A DNA stretch of 9,927 bases from Candidatus Wallbacteria bacterium (GTDB lineage: Bacteria > Muiribacteriota > JAQTZZ01): the NCBI GenBank assembly GCA_028711905.1, contig JAQTRI010000107.1, forward strand, positions 1 to 9,927, given 5' to 3'. The position numbers and the translations under genes were made by a program. Shown here one piece after another: positions 1-7,063 of this stretch. The first letter of the stretch is position 1. The number at the start of each line of letters is the position of its first letter. The notes below the pieces were generated by a model, which was not told the DNA's origin, ran no database searches, and was given only the letters and a program-made list of their open reading frames with translations.

Positions 1-889
1 TGATGCCTGTATTACCGCGGATGTCTCCGTGGATATAGGGCCTGACATAATCCATTTCCAGATCCCAGCCCACATCTCGATAAAATTCGCGGTAATTATA
101 GTCGCCGGGATAGCCCTCCTCAGCCGACCAGACCGATTTGGAGGATTCGGAATCTCTGCCGAAGGCTGCCACTCCTGATGGAGTGTAAACAGGCGCGAAC
201 ACTCCGCACTTTGGTCTGGGGCTGCCATACAGGATGCCGTGGGTGTCAACAAAGAAATGGCGGATGCCGTGCTTTTTCAGCAGTTCCTCGTCCCCGGGCT
301 GGTAACCGCATTCGGCCAGCCAGATGCCGCGAGGCTTGCGGCCCATATGTTTCTCATATGTCTGGACGGCTACTGCCAGTTGAGCGTCCTTGGCTTTCTG
401 GTTCAGCATCAGGGGGAAGAAACCGTGTGTGCCTGTGCATGTCACCACTTCCAGTTTTCCCAGATCCTGGAATTTTTTAAAGGCATTGAGCAGGTTCCTG
501 CCGTATCTGGCCACAAAAATCTCGTGGCAGAGACGGAACTTCCTCAAGTACATGTGGGCCAGAGCATTGAATTGCGGTTCGAATTGAGTGCGTACCACCT
601 CTTTCTCGGCCAGCTCAATTAACCGGAAGAGGTATTCGAGGTATCTGTCCTGAAGGAGCGGATCGCTCAGCATGCACATCAGCGGTGGGGTGACGGACAT
701 GGTGATTCTGAAGTCAGCACCCTCGCTGAGCAACCTGTCGTAAATGTCGATCAGTGGGATATAGGTTTCGGTAATGGCTTCGAACAGCCAGTCCTCTTCC
801 ATGAAACGCGGATATTCCGGATGCCTGACATAGGGCAGATGCGCATGCAGCACAAGTGCCAGATAGCCTTTGAAATTACTCTTGTCCAT
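1..889 (-). CDS. GH57 family 1,4-alpha-glucan branching enzyme (DUF1957 type), 3' end cut by window edge
   Basis: This gene runs off the left edge; 296 codons are visible. The product resembles GH57 glycogen branching enzymes, which cut alpha-1,4 glucan chains and rejoin them as alpha-1,6 branches in the cytoplasm. Near the N terminus it shows HAHLPYVRHPE (residues 15-25), the typical first GH57 motif. It also shows GIWLAECGYQPG, whose Glu193 matches the catalytic nucleophile of the family (Glu183/184 in the Thermococcus and Thermus enzymes). The acid/base Asp, expected near residue 350, and the C-terminal DUF1957 helices lie beyond the window, so the activity cannot be fully confirmed. The start at 889 is supported by GGGAG about 8 bases upstream. 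The upstream neighbour on the same strand encodes a DUF4912 protein, a pairing I recall from other bacteria, which suggests a shared role in glucan storage. A terminator and a candidate promoter separate the two. An amylase or 4-alpha-glucanotransferase of GH57 is a less likely alternative. Confidence 0.93.
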   Translation of the reverse strand, partial: MDKSNFKGYLALVLHAHLPYVRHPEYPRFMEEDWLFEAITETYIPLIDIYDRLLSEGADFRITMSVTPPLMCMLSDPLLQDRYLEYLFRLIELAEKEVVRTQFEPQFNALAHMYLRKFRLCHEIFVARYGRNLLNAFKKFQDLGKLEVVTCTGTHGFFPLMLNQKAKDAQLAVAVQTYEKHMGRKPRGIWLAECGYQPGDEELLKKHGIRHFFVDTHGILYGSPRPKCGVFAPVYTPSGVAAFGRDSESSKSVWSAEEGYPGDYNYREFYRDVGWDLEMDYVRPYIHGDIRGNTGI

Positions 890-913
890 CTTTATTCTCC
901 CAGGATGAATTGG

Positions 914-949
914 CTAAACAATCATAACACAATATGAGGCGATTAAAAA
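914..949 (-). promoter_or_regulatory. Candidate extended -10 promoter for the GH57 gene
   Basis: Read on the minus strand, TGTTATGAT (929 to 921) is an extended -10 element (TGn plus TATGAT). A weak -35, TTTTTA (949 to 944), lies 17 bases upstream. Transcription would start near 914, giving a leader of about 25 bases before the ATG at 889. The weak -35 is also the U-tract of the upstream terminator, so the promoter sits directly after it. This would let the GH57 gene be expressed apart from the DUF4912 gene. It is a prediction from consensus only. Confidence 0.45.
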
Positions 950-972
950 GGGACTGTTGTGAGGCAGTCCCT
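945..972 (-). terminator. Intrinsic terminator after the DUF4912 gene
   Basis: On the minus strand, AGGGACTG (972-965) and CAGTCCCT (956-949) form a perfect 8-bp stem with an 8-base loop, followed at once by TTTTT (949-945). This is a classical rho-independent terminator, 114 bases past the stop codon of the DUF4912 gene. It may be a full stop or a partial (attenuating) one, because the next gene on the same strand begins only 56 bases later. Confidence 0.8.
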
Positions 973-1085
973 GATTCATGACACAAACAATTCTTAAGAA
1001 ACATGTTTAAGCGGTCAAGCGGACAGGCGATAAAGCGACAATAAATCCACTTGTTCTCATAACCGCTTTTCCTTTCCGAATCCAA

Positions 1086-1964
1086 TCACTTTGTGCACTT
1101 GTTGACTACAGGGGTGATCTTCCTCTGATGTTTCCGGTCCTTAGACTGGGCTTCAACGGGAATGACCTGTTCCCCGTCAGGCAGGGCGAATCTGAGTGTG
1201 AAAGTGCCGTCCGGTCGGAGTTTTACAGGTACTCCCTGCACAGTCAGGCTGGCATCCGGTTCAGTTGCGCCATAAACAATCAGCTCAGTCGCCACACGCA
1301 GCCAGAAGTCGCTCTTTTCTTCAGGAGGTTTCTGACCGGACAGAACTCCACTGGAAAAGCTGGAGACTGCTCCTGAAGACATCTCTTCGTGAAATCTCTT
1401 GCTCAGAATACCCTTGACATCAAAGGAACTCTTACCAATGGCTTCTCCGCCAGAGAGCTGGTACATCTTGGAATAATCCTCTTCAACGCTCAGCCATTTA
1501 TCATCGACTATTTCGGACACTGAGTCCCTGGGAGCCCGGACGACATTGGATCGCGCGATCAGGATGAACTGCCCCTCAGGCGTGATCAGGCCCAGATCAG
1601 CGAGATAATTACGGTCAGGGCTGCCAACATTGACATACCAGTTCCTGGCATCGGCAGTCACATTCTGGTCAAAATAGCTGTGCGCGTTTTCCCCGTTGAA
1701 AGCAACATCCGTCACATCATAGACTCTGACCACGAACCTGGAAGACTTGAAACGGTCTCCGAGAGAAGACTTCAAACCTGAAAGCTTGTCCGGCGTGATC
1801 ATCCAGTAAGCGTGAAGCCAGTATGGATCAACTACCATCAGAGCCACTTTGTCGCTGCCGTAGTCTTTGGGCAGGCGCGCTCCAGGGGTGGTCGCCTGTG
1901 GAGCTGAAGCGGAACTGGCCTGGCCTGAACTGCCCATTGGCTTAAAATCGTCTTTTTGTACCAT
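1086..1964 (-). CDS. DUF4912 domain protein
   Basis: A 292-residue protein with no signal peptide or membrane segment, so probably cytoplasmic. Residues 1-30 are a Ser/Ala/Gly-rich, likely disordered tail. Residues about 31-165 look like DUF4912: LPKDYGSDKVALMVVDPYWL opens it, and the DPYWLHAYW motif sits at 46-54. A variable linker follows. Residues about 225-285 (VYGATEPDASLTVQGVPVKL, then DGTF and DGEQVIPVEA) resemble a small Ig-like beta domain of the kind that reads G-x-TEPxAxVxVNG. The function is unknown. DUF4912 genes tend, in my recollection, to sit next to GH57 branching enzymes, as here, which hints at a role in glucan binding or in controlling storage. The start at 1964 is supported by GGAGG 5 bases upstream. 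The gene is divergent from rnf and has a sigma-54-like promoter upstream and an intrinsic terminator downstream. Confidence 0.9.
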   Translation of the reverse strand: MVQKDDFKPMGSSGQASSASAPQATTPGARLPKDYGSDKVALMVVDPYWLHAYWMITPDKLSGLKSSLGDRFKSSRFVVRVYDVTDVAFNGENAHSYFDQNVTADARNWYVNVGSPDRNYLADLGLITPEGQFILIARSNVVRAPRDSVSEIVDDKWLSVEEDYSKMYQLSGGEAIGKSSFDVKGILSKRFHEEMSSGAVSSFSSGVLSGQKPPEEKSDFWLRVATELIVYGATEPDASLTVQGVPVKLRPDGTFTLRFALPDGEQVIPVEAQSKDRKHQRKITPVVNKCTK

Positions 1965-2042
1965 TTTTCCTCCAACTATATCCAGTGTTATTGATCTTTA
2001 ACTCCAACTTTACCGGAAACGATCACGATGCCCGGAAATATT

Positions 2043-2058
2043 AGCAATTTTTGTTCCA
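2043..2058 (-). promoter_or_regulatory. Candidate sigma-54 (RpoN) promoter for the DUF4912 gene
   Basis: On the minus strand the sequence reads TGGAAC-AAAAA-TTGCT (2058 to 2043). The sigma-54 consensus is TGGCAC-N5-TTGCW, so this matches at all but one of the fixed positions and has the exact GG-N10-GC spacing. Transcription would begin near 2033, leaving a leader of about 70 bases. TGCTAATAT (2046 to 2038) overlaps it and could instead be a sigma-70 extended -10, so the sigma factor is not settled. No enhancer site was recognised. Confidence 0.45.
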
Positions 2059-2193
2059 AATCAATAAATCCCTGTTTTCAGCGGATCGCATCACTCAGAT
2101 TCTGTTCCGGCTGATTAATAAATGGTCAGCGTCGAGGGTGTGGTGTCTAATAATTGTTCATTTCAGCCATACTGTGGATTCGGAAAAGCCTGT

Positions 2194-2211
2194 TGAGGCA
2201 CTATTGCCTCA
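2194..2211. repeat. Perfect inverted repeat, 7-bp arms with a 4-base centre
   Basis: TGAGGCA (2194-2200) and TGCCTCA (2205-2211) are separated by CTAT. There is no U-tract on either side, so it is not a convincing terminator. Its place about 50 bases upstream of the rnf -35 box is compatible with an operator for a dimeric regulator, but nothing identifies one. Confidence 0.4.
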
Positions 2212-2261
2212 CATGAGCCTTTACCTGAAACAAAGCTGGAAAAAAATTGCATAAGGCTCTG

Positions 2262-2291
2262 TTGACTATTCGGCAGCGGTTGACTTATACT
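2262..2291 (+). promoter_or_regulatory. rnfC: Candidate sigma-70 promoter of the rnf operon
   Basis: TTGACT (2262-2267, -35) is followed after 18 bases by TATACT (2286-2291, -10), each one base off consensus. Transcription would start near 2298, giving a leader of about 79 bases that includes the 32-bp palindrome. A second TTGACT at 2280-2285 repeats the -35 hexamer 18 bp downstream but has no good -10. Confidence 0.55.
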
Positions 2292-2315
2292 TCAGCCATG
2301 AACAAATGACACGCC

Positions 2316-2347
2316 CAGTAGAGACGCAATGCATTGCGTCTCTACTG
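2316..2347. repeat. Perfect 32-bp palindrome of the GTAGAGACGC type, in the rnf leader
   Basis: The arm CAGTAGAGACGCAATG (2316-2331) is followed directly by its exact reverse complement (2332-2347). In RNA it would fold into a very stable hairpin between the predicted start of transcription and the rnfC ribosome site, leaving the latter (2364-2368) free. I recall short palindromes of the form GTAGAGACGC...GCGTCTCTAC as dispersed repeats in many bacterial genomes. A related copy lies just after rnfA (7064-7088). There is no U-tract, so a terminator is unlikely. It is probably a REP-like or miniature mobile element. Confidence 0.85.
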
Positions 2348-2363
2348 AGGATTTGTATCCAAG

Positions 2364-2368
2364 AGGAG
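2364..2368 (+). promoter_or_regulatory. rnfC: Ribosome binding site that fixes the rnfC start at 2377
   Basis: AGGAG lies 8 bases before the ATG at 2377. The alternative in-frame ATG at 2329 is inside the palindromic repeat, has no Shine-Dalgarno and would add 16 residues that do not belong to RnfC. Confidence 0.8.
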
Positions 2369-2376
2369 ACAAGACC

Positions 2377-3714
2377 ATGTCTTTGAGATCTTTTCCAGGT
2401 GGTATTCACCCGGATGACATGAAACATCTTTCCCGAAACCGGAAAATCGAGCCTGTCCCCATGCCGGAGAAGCTGATTATCCCCATGTCACAGCATATCG
2501 GCGCTCCGGCTAAATGCATTGTAAAGAAGGGTGACCGGGTACGCAGGGGTCAGAAAATCGGAGAAGCCGAAGGTTTTGTTTCTGTACCTGTACACGCTTC
2601 TGCTTCAGGAGAAGTAACCGCTGTAGGCGAGGCTATGCACCCGTTCGGCAAAATGCTCATGTCTGTAACGATCAAGCCTGATGAAAGCGGTGATACGGTT
2701 GAGGGATGGGGAGTTGAAAGACCATGGGAGGAACTGAGCCGCGATGAACTGAAAACCCTGGTCAGGGAAGCCGGAATTGTGGGGCTTGGCGGAGCCACTT
2801 TTCCGACCCATGTCAAGCTGTCCCCCCCGCCGGACAAGCATATCAACACTCTTGTGATTAATGCTGCTGAATGCGAGCCCTATCTGACTTCAGATTATAG
2901 ACTGATGATGGAAAAGACTCATGAGCTGCTTTCAGGCATCCGCATTCTGAAGAAAATTCTCGATGTCGAAGAGTGCCGTATCGGCATAGAGTCGAACAAA
3001 AAAGATTGTTTCGAGATACTGGAAAAAGAGATCCAGGCCCAGGGACTGGCCGGAATAACACCGATTCTTTTAGAGGTCAAGTACCCCCAAGGCGCTGAGA
3101 TCCAGCTGATTTACGCGCTCACAGGCAGAGAAGTTCCATCAGGAAAGCTTCCGATGGACGCCGGGGTGGTTGTGCAGAATGCAGGCACGGCTATTGCAGT
3201 GAGCGAGGCAGTGGAAAGAAACATTCCCCTGACAGAACGGGTGGTAACAGTTACCGGGTCCACGGTTGGAACACCTGGAAATTACTTAGTGCCTTTCGGT
3301 ACTCCTCTTAAGCACCTGCTGGATGTGGCAAGGGCAGACCTGGAAAAAACGGGGAAGATCATTTTTGGGGGACCGATGATGGGCATGGCTCAGGCTTTTC
3401 TTGATGTACCTGTAATCAAGGGAACATCAGGGGTGCTGCTCCAGGCTCTGGATGAAACTATTAAGGATTCCACCTATTCTTCGTGCCTTCGCTGCGGCAA
3501 ATGTGTTGAAATATGCCCGATGTGGCTGATGCCCACCAGGTTTGGCAGCCTGTCCCGTACAGGCCGTTTTCAAGAATGCGAAGAGGCCGGCCTGTTCGAC
3601 TGCAAGGAATGTGGCTCGTGCACTTTTGTCTGCCCATCACATATTCCGTTGACGCATTTTATCAAGCTGGCCAAGTTCAGAGTGCTTGAAGAGAAACGCA
3701 GGCAGAAATCCTGA
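2377..3714 (+). CDS. rnfC: RnfC, NADH-binding iron-sulfur and flavin subunit of the Rnf complex
   Basis: A 445-residue peripheral subunit on the cytoplasmic face of the Rnf complex, where NAD(H) exchanges electrons with flavin and iron-sulfur clusters. The N terminus (FPGGIHPDDMKHLSRNRKIE) and SQHIGAPAK followed by the lipoyl-like SVPVHASASGEV are typical of RnfC. The 51K-like NADH/FMN fold begins near residue 133 with GIVGLGGATFPTHVKL. Two 4Fe-4S sites follow: Cys370-373-376-380 and Cys409-412-415-419, each as CxxCxxCxxxC with Pro after the last Cys. The length is usual, with no long C-terminal extension of the kind seen in gamma-proteobacteria. It is the first gene of the operon; rnfD begins 14 bases later. 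The start is set by the AGGAG at 2364-2368. Confidence 0.97.
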   Translation: MSLRSFPGGIHPDDMKHLSRNRKIEPVPMPEKLIIPMSQHIGAPAKCIVKKGDRVRRGQKIGEAEGFVSVPVHASASGEVTAVGEAMHPFGKMLMSVTIKPDESGDTVEGWGVERPWEELSRDELKTLVREAGIVGLGGATFPTHVKLSPPPDKHINTLVINAAECEPYLTSDYRLMMEKTHELLSGIRILKKILDVEECRIGIESNKKDCFEILEKEIQAQGLAGITPILLEVKYPQGAEIQLIYALTGREVPSGKLPMDAGVVVQNAGTAIAVSEAVERNIPLTERVVTVTGSTVGTPGNYLVPFGTPLKHLLDVARADLEKTGKIIFGGPMMGMAQAFLDVPVIKGTSGVLLQALDETIKDSTYSSCLRCGKCVEICPMWLMPTRFGSLSRTGRFQECEEAGLFDCKECGSCTFVCPSHIPLTHFIKLAKFRVLEEKRRQKS

Positions 3715-3728
3715 CGGAGAGACCGAAT

Positions 3729-4694
3729 ATGAAAAAACTGATTGTTTCCAGCGCACCTCACATTCATTGCGGCGAAACGGTCCAGGGAATCATGCTGGAT
3801 GTTCTCGTCGCGCTGGCCCCGGCAACATTGGCAGGAGTCTATTTTTTCGGGCTCAAAGCACTGATGCTATACACGGTGTGTATTGCCGTCTGTGTTGTCA
3901 CTGAATGGCTGTATCAGAGAATCTGCGGATTCAAGATCACCATCAAAGACCTCTCCGCTATTGTCACAGGCCTGTTGCTGGCCATGGTGCTTCCTCCGCA
4001 GACGCCATGGTGGGTTGCGGCAATCGGAGGGTTTGTTTCAATCTTCGTCGCCAAGCAAGTGTTCGGAGGTATCGGGTACAACATTTTCAACCCCGCTCTG
4101 GTGGGGCGTGCTTTTCTGCTCGCTTCCTGGCCGGTCTATCTGACCTCATGGAGTGAGCCGGCTAAGCTGATGTCCGGAAACTGGTTCAGCCTGACTGATG
4201 CAGTGAGTACGGCCACCCCTTTGACTCTGGCCAAGAATGGAGAATACACAACAAAGCTGGCCGACCTTTTTTTTGGCAATGTTGGAGGTTGTGTCGGTGA
4301 GACTTCGGCTATTGCCCTGCTGCTGGGTGCGGCCTACCTTTTTTATCGCGGGCATATCTCCTGGCATATTCCGCTGCCTTATGTCGGCACAGTAGCCCTT
4401 CTGACATGGGTGATGGGGGAAAATGGTGTTTTTACAGGACATCCGCTTTTTCATGTGCTGGCCGGCGGCTTGATACTTGGTGCTTTTTTCATGGCAACAG
4501 ACATGGTCACCTCGCCTGTTACCGGACGGGGCAAAGTGATTTTCGGAATCGGTGCCGGAATACTGGTGGTGCTTATCAGAAAATTCGGTGGCTACCCTGA
4601 AGGTGTATGCTATTCAATCCTGTTGATGAACGCTGCCGTTCCTTTGATTGACAGGCTCTGTATTGCGCGCAGATTCGGGGAGGTGCGGGCATGA
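3729..4694 (+). CDS. rnfD: RnfD, membrane subunit with covalent FMN
   Basis: A 321-residue, very hydrophobic integral membrane protein of normal RnfD length. It takes part in moving electrons across the membrane and in ion transport. Family signatures include SSAPHIHCGETVQGIMLDVL near the N terminus and GGIGYNIFNPALVGRAFLL in the middle. The flavin attachment motif DAVSTATPL occupies residues 157-165, and Thr163 is the expected phosphodiester acceptor of FMN, added by ApbE; no apbE gene is in this window. GGAGA (3716-3720) lies 8 bases before the ATG. The stop codon overlaps the start of rnfG by 4 bases (ATGA), suggesting translational coupling. Confidence 0.97.
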   Translation: MKKLIVSSAPHIHCGETVQGIMLDVLVALAPATLAGVYFFGLKALMLYTVCIAVCVVTEWLYQRICGFKITIKDLSAIVTGLLLAMVLPPQTPWWVAAIGGFVSIFVAKQVFGGIGYNIFNPALVGRAFLLASWPVYLTSWSEPAKLMSGNWFSLTDAVSTATPLTLAKNGEYTTKLADLFFGNVGGCVGETSAIALLLGAAYLFYRGHISWHIPLPYVGTVALLTWVMGENGVFTGHPLFHVLAGGLILGAFFMATDMVTSPVTGRGKVIFGIGAGILVVLIRKFGGYPEGVCYSILLMNAAVPLIDRLCIARRFGEVRA

Positions 4695-5830
4695 ACATCG
4701 TCAAAATGGCGCTAATTTTAGCCGTTTTCTGTCTGGCCTCAGCGGGATCTCTGTATTATGTAAACACCATGACTCAGCCGGAAATCACTAATCGCGCTGT
4801 TGTGGAAGAGGATTCTGCCAGGCGTGGCCTGCTGCTTGGCGACACGATCGATCTTCTGGACATACCTGACGGAACATATACATGTGAATGGAACCAGAAA
4901 AACCACGCTGATGCGCTGAACCTTGTGATCAAGGAACGCGTTATCCGTAAGCTTGAAGGCAGAATTCCCGGCGATGTCAAGGCCACTGATCAACAGGTTG
5001 ATGAACTGACAGCCAAGTACAACACGGAAAAAAAAATTACGACCTTCAGTCTGGATGAAAACCTTCAGGCTCTTATGAATCTGATTAAATCGGCTTTGCA
5101 GAAAGCCGTTGCTTTTGAGTGCTTTCTTGTGGCAGGCATCCCGGTGTCGGATTCTTCAGATCCGGGAAAATCATGGACTTTGCGCAAGATTTTTCGAGTC
5201 GAGCAGCAGGGTTCTTTAGAAGTCGCGGTTCAGATGGACCGGGAAACTTCCTTAGTTTACAAATATGACCCGGCCGGGAAACGGCTGCAACTGGTATCTT
5301 GTGCTGGAAAGAAGTTCGATGAACTGCCGCAACAGGTGTTTCTTGATAACGGAAGAACAGATAAAAAGTATCTGCTTAATCCCTCCTTTGACCGCTATTT
5401 TATTGGCAGCATGGGCGGAAAGCCGCTGGGTGTCGTCTCAACTTTTTCAACACCCGGGTATGGAGGCCCGATCCGCTGCATGACGGCTTTTGATTTTACC
5501 GGCCGCATCAAGGGGACCAAGGTGCTTTCACACACAGAGACTCCGGGTCTGGGCGCAAAAATTGCAGAGATTAATCCCCTGACCTCGGACAGAATTTCCA
5601 CTAAATACAGCAATCCGAACATGAACAGGAACAAACCCTGGTTTCAGGAGCAATTCAAGGGACTGTCCATCAAAGAGGCTTTTCTCAGCAGGGAGAACTC
5701 AGACGGCAAAGTGGATGCCATTACTGCTGCCACAATTTCTTCCAAAGCGGTTACAGGGGCAATTCGCCAGAAAATGAATGAGTTTTTAGAACTCAAGGAC
5801 TTTTTCGGTAAGCCACAAGGGGTGAAATAA
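4691..5830 (+). CDS. rnfG: RnfG, FMN-binding subunit with a large extra domain
   Basis: A 379-residue protein; RnfG is usually about 180-220 residues. One membrane anchor (about 3-25) is followed by the usual TQPEITNRAVVEED stretch. Residues about 45-230 have no counterpart I recognise. The normal FMN-binding domain then runs from about 231 to 365: GYGGPIRCMTAFDFTGRI, SHTETPGLGAKI, WFQEQFKG and DAITAATISS. Thr348 is the expected covalent FMN acceptor; the motif is T-A-A-T rather than the common S/T-G-A-T, a conservative change that probably still permits flavinylation. By homology the FMN domain is extracytoplasmic, so the extra block would be too. It contains isolated cysteines but no CxxC, CxxCH or iron-sulfur pattern. 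GGAGG (4679-4683) lies 7 bases before the ATG, which overlaps the rnfD stop. The rnfE start overlaps its stop by one base. Confidence 0.94.
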   Translation: MNIVKMALILAVFCLASAGSLYYVNTMTQPEITNRAVVEEDSARRGLLLGDTIDLLDIPDGTYTCEWNQKNHADALNLVIKERVIRKLEGRIPGDVKATDQQVDELTAKYNTEKKITTFSLDENLQALMNLIKSALQKAVAFECFLVAGIPVSDSSDPGKSWTLRKIFRVEQQGSLEVAVQMDRETSLVYKYDPAGKRLQLVSCAGKKFDELPQQVFLDNGRTDKKYLLNPSFDRYFIGSMGGKPLGVVSTFSTPGYGGPIRCMTAFDFTGRIKGTKVLSHTETPGLGAKIAEINPLTSDRISTKYSNPNMNRNKPWFQEQFKGLSIKEAFLSRENSDGKVDAITAATISSKAVTGAIRQKMNEFLELKDFFGKPQGVK

Positions 5831-6429
5831 TGAGCAATTTTACCAAGGGTATCTTTGAGGAAAATCCGGTTTTCAGGCTGGTCTTAGGTATGTGCCCGAC
5901 ACTGGCTGTCACCAGTTCGGCTGAGAATGGCATGGGCATGGGGCTGGCTTCCACCTTTGTGCTGACAGGGTCCAGCCTGATTATTTCCATGCTGCGCAAA
6001 GTGATTCCACCCAAAATCCGCATCCCGGTCTTTCTGGTGGTTATCGCCACCTTTGTGACTATCACTGATCTTTGTATGGCCGCATATCTTCCTGATCTGC
6101 ACCGCTCCCTGGGTATTTTCATTCCTCTCATTGTGGTGAACTGCATTGTCATCGGCCGGGCAGAAGCCTTTGCTTTCAAGTCGCCGGTGCTCCCCTCACT
6201 TGTTGATGCACTGGGCATGGGATGCGGGTTTACAGCAGCTTTGACCCTGCTCGGGTCTGTGCGGGAAACCCTTGGCAATGGCACGATTTTCAACATTCCC
6301 CTCTTTGGATCGCAGTTTGAACCGGCAATAATGATGATTCTGCCGCCAGGAGCATTTCTTACTCTGGGTCTTCTGCTCGGGTACTTCAACTATGTGTCGT
6401 TGAAGAAAAAAGAAAGGAGGGCCTGCTGA
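5830..6429 (+). CDS. rnfE: RnfE, membrane core subunit
   Basis: A 199-residue integral membrane protein of usual length, with about six hydrophobic segments. It pairs with RnfA to form the membrane core through which ions and electrons move. The half-helix motifs LGMCPTLAVTSSAENGMGMG (Cys22) and IVVNCIVIGRAEAFA (Cys105) are present. In Rnf/Nqr structures the matching Cys residues of RnfA and RnfE hold a 2Fe-2S cluster in the membrane, and all four are present here across the two genes. The start overlaps the rnfG stop as TAATG, with AAGGGG just upstream. Confidence 0.97.
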   Translation: MSNFTKGIFEENPVFRLVLGMCPTLAVTSSAENGMGMGLASTFVLTGSSLIISMLRKVIPPKIRIPVFLVVIATFVTITDLCMAAYLPDLHRSLGIFIPLIVVNCIVIGRAEAFAFKSPVLPSLVDALGMGCGFTAALTLLGSVRETLGNGTIFNIPLFGSQFEPAIMMILPPGAFLTLGLLLGYFNYVSLKKKERRAC

Positions 6430-7013
6430 TGTTCAGGGAACTGCTGTTTATCATTATCGGCACAGTGTTTGTCAATAATTTCGTGCTTTCGAGGTTCCTG
6501 GGAATCTGCCCGTTCATCGGCGTGTCGAAAAAGCTGGAGACTGCTGTAGGCATGGGTGGAGCAGTGGTTTTTGTCATGGGCATGGCATCCGCTGTCACCT
6601 GGGTTATCTATTACTACATCCTGAATCCATATCATCTTCACTTTCTGCAGACCATTACCTTTATTCTGGTGATAGCGTCCCTGGTGCAGTTCGTGGAGCT
6701 TTTTCTGCAGAAACACATTCCGGCCCTGTATCAGGCTCTGGGCATATATCTGCCTCTCATCAGCACCAATTGCGCAGTGCTGGGTGTGGCTCTGCTCAGT
6801 GTACAGAAAGAATATCACTTCATTCCTGCAGTTGTGTCGGGTATTGGTGCGGCTACAGGATTTACGCTGGCTCTGGTTTTGATGGCAGGCATTCGCGAAC
6901 GGCTCGAGTTGTGCGACATTCCGCGTCCTTTGCAGGGTGTGCCGATCGCTTTTATCGTTTCAGCTTTGCTGGCAACGGCTTTTATGGGGTTCGCCGGCAT
7001 GATTCCGGAGTGA
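6429..7013 (+). CDS. rnfA: RnfA, membrane core subunit; last rnf gene in the window
   Basis: A 194-residue, six-helix membrane protein homologous to RnfE and placed in the opposite orientation in the membrane. NNFVLSRFLGICPFIGVSKK carries Cys27 and LISTNCAVLGVALL carries Cys115, the expected 2Fe-2S ligands. GIGAATGFTLALVLMAGIRE near residue 140 is also typical. A near-perfect Shine-Dalgarno, AAAGGAGG (6413-6420), lies 8 bases before the ATG, which overlaps the rnfE stop (TGATG). In operons of C-D-G-E-A order rnfB normally follows directly. Here no reading frame with an RnfB start or its cysteine clusters follows, and a convergent gene ends 110 bases later. Confidence 0.97.
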   Translation: MFRELLFIIIGTVFVNNFVLSRFLGICPFIGVSKKLETAVGMGGAVVFVMGMASAVTWVIYYYILNPYHLHFLQTITFILVIASLVQFVELFLQKHIPALYQALGIYLPLISTNCAVLGVALLSVQKEYHFIPAVVSGIGAATGFTLALVLMAGIRERLELCDIPRPLQGVPIAFIVSALLATAFMGFAGMIPE

Positions 7014-7015
7014 TC

Positions 7016-7063
7016 GAGCGGAAAAGCGCTTATGCGGGGAAGCGGACATGCGGAAAACGGATT
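7016..7063. repeat. Three degenerate 16-bp tandem units after rnfA
   Basis: GAGCGGAAAAGCGCTT (7016-7031), ATGCGGGGAAGCGGAC (7032-7047) and ATGCGGAAAACGGATT (7048-7063) share a GCGG-purine core with a 16-bp period. They fill the space between the rnfA stop and the next hairpin. The match between units is only about 60-70%, so this may be chance in a purine-rich stretch. Confidence 0.35.

Larger units (their letters stand above)
1965..2328. other. Divergent intergenic region between the DUF4912 gene and the rnf operon
   Basis: This stretch holds no convincing gene. It contains a minus-strand sigma-54-like promoter (2043-2058), a small perfect inverted repeat (2194-2211), a plus-strand promoter (2262-2291) and the left part of a 32-bp palindrome (2316-2347). 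The direct repeats CCGGAAA at 2013-2019 and 2032-2038, 19 bp apart, fall near the predicted start of the DUF4912 transcript and could be a protein-binding site. About 130 bases (2061-2193) show nothing I can name. Confidence 0.7.

Noticed and set aside
876..1085. Minus-strand 69-residue frame between the GH57 and DUF4912 genes
   Set aside because: It covers a terminator and a promoter and overlaps the GH57 start in another frame; the translation looks random.
2194..2211. Inverted repeat TGAGGCA/TGCCTCA as a terminator
   Set aside because: The stem is only 7 bp and no U-tract follows on either strand; no gene ends nearby.
2051..2254. Possible 67-residue plus-strand small gene in the intergenic region
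   Set aside because: It starts with TTG without a Shine-Dalgarno, has no recognisable motif, and overlaps the minus-strand promoter region.
2329..2376. N-terminal extension of RnfC from the ATG at 2329
   Set aside because: The ATG lies in the middle of a palindromic repeat, has no ribosome site, and the 16 added residues are not RnfC-like. The ATG at 2377 has a good AGGAG.
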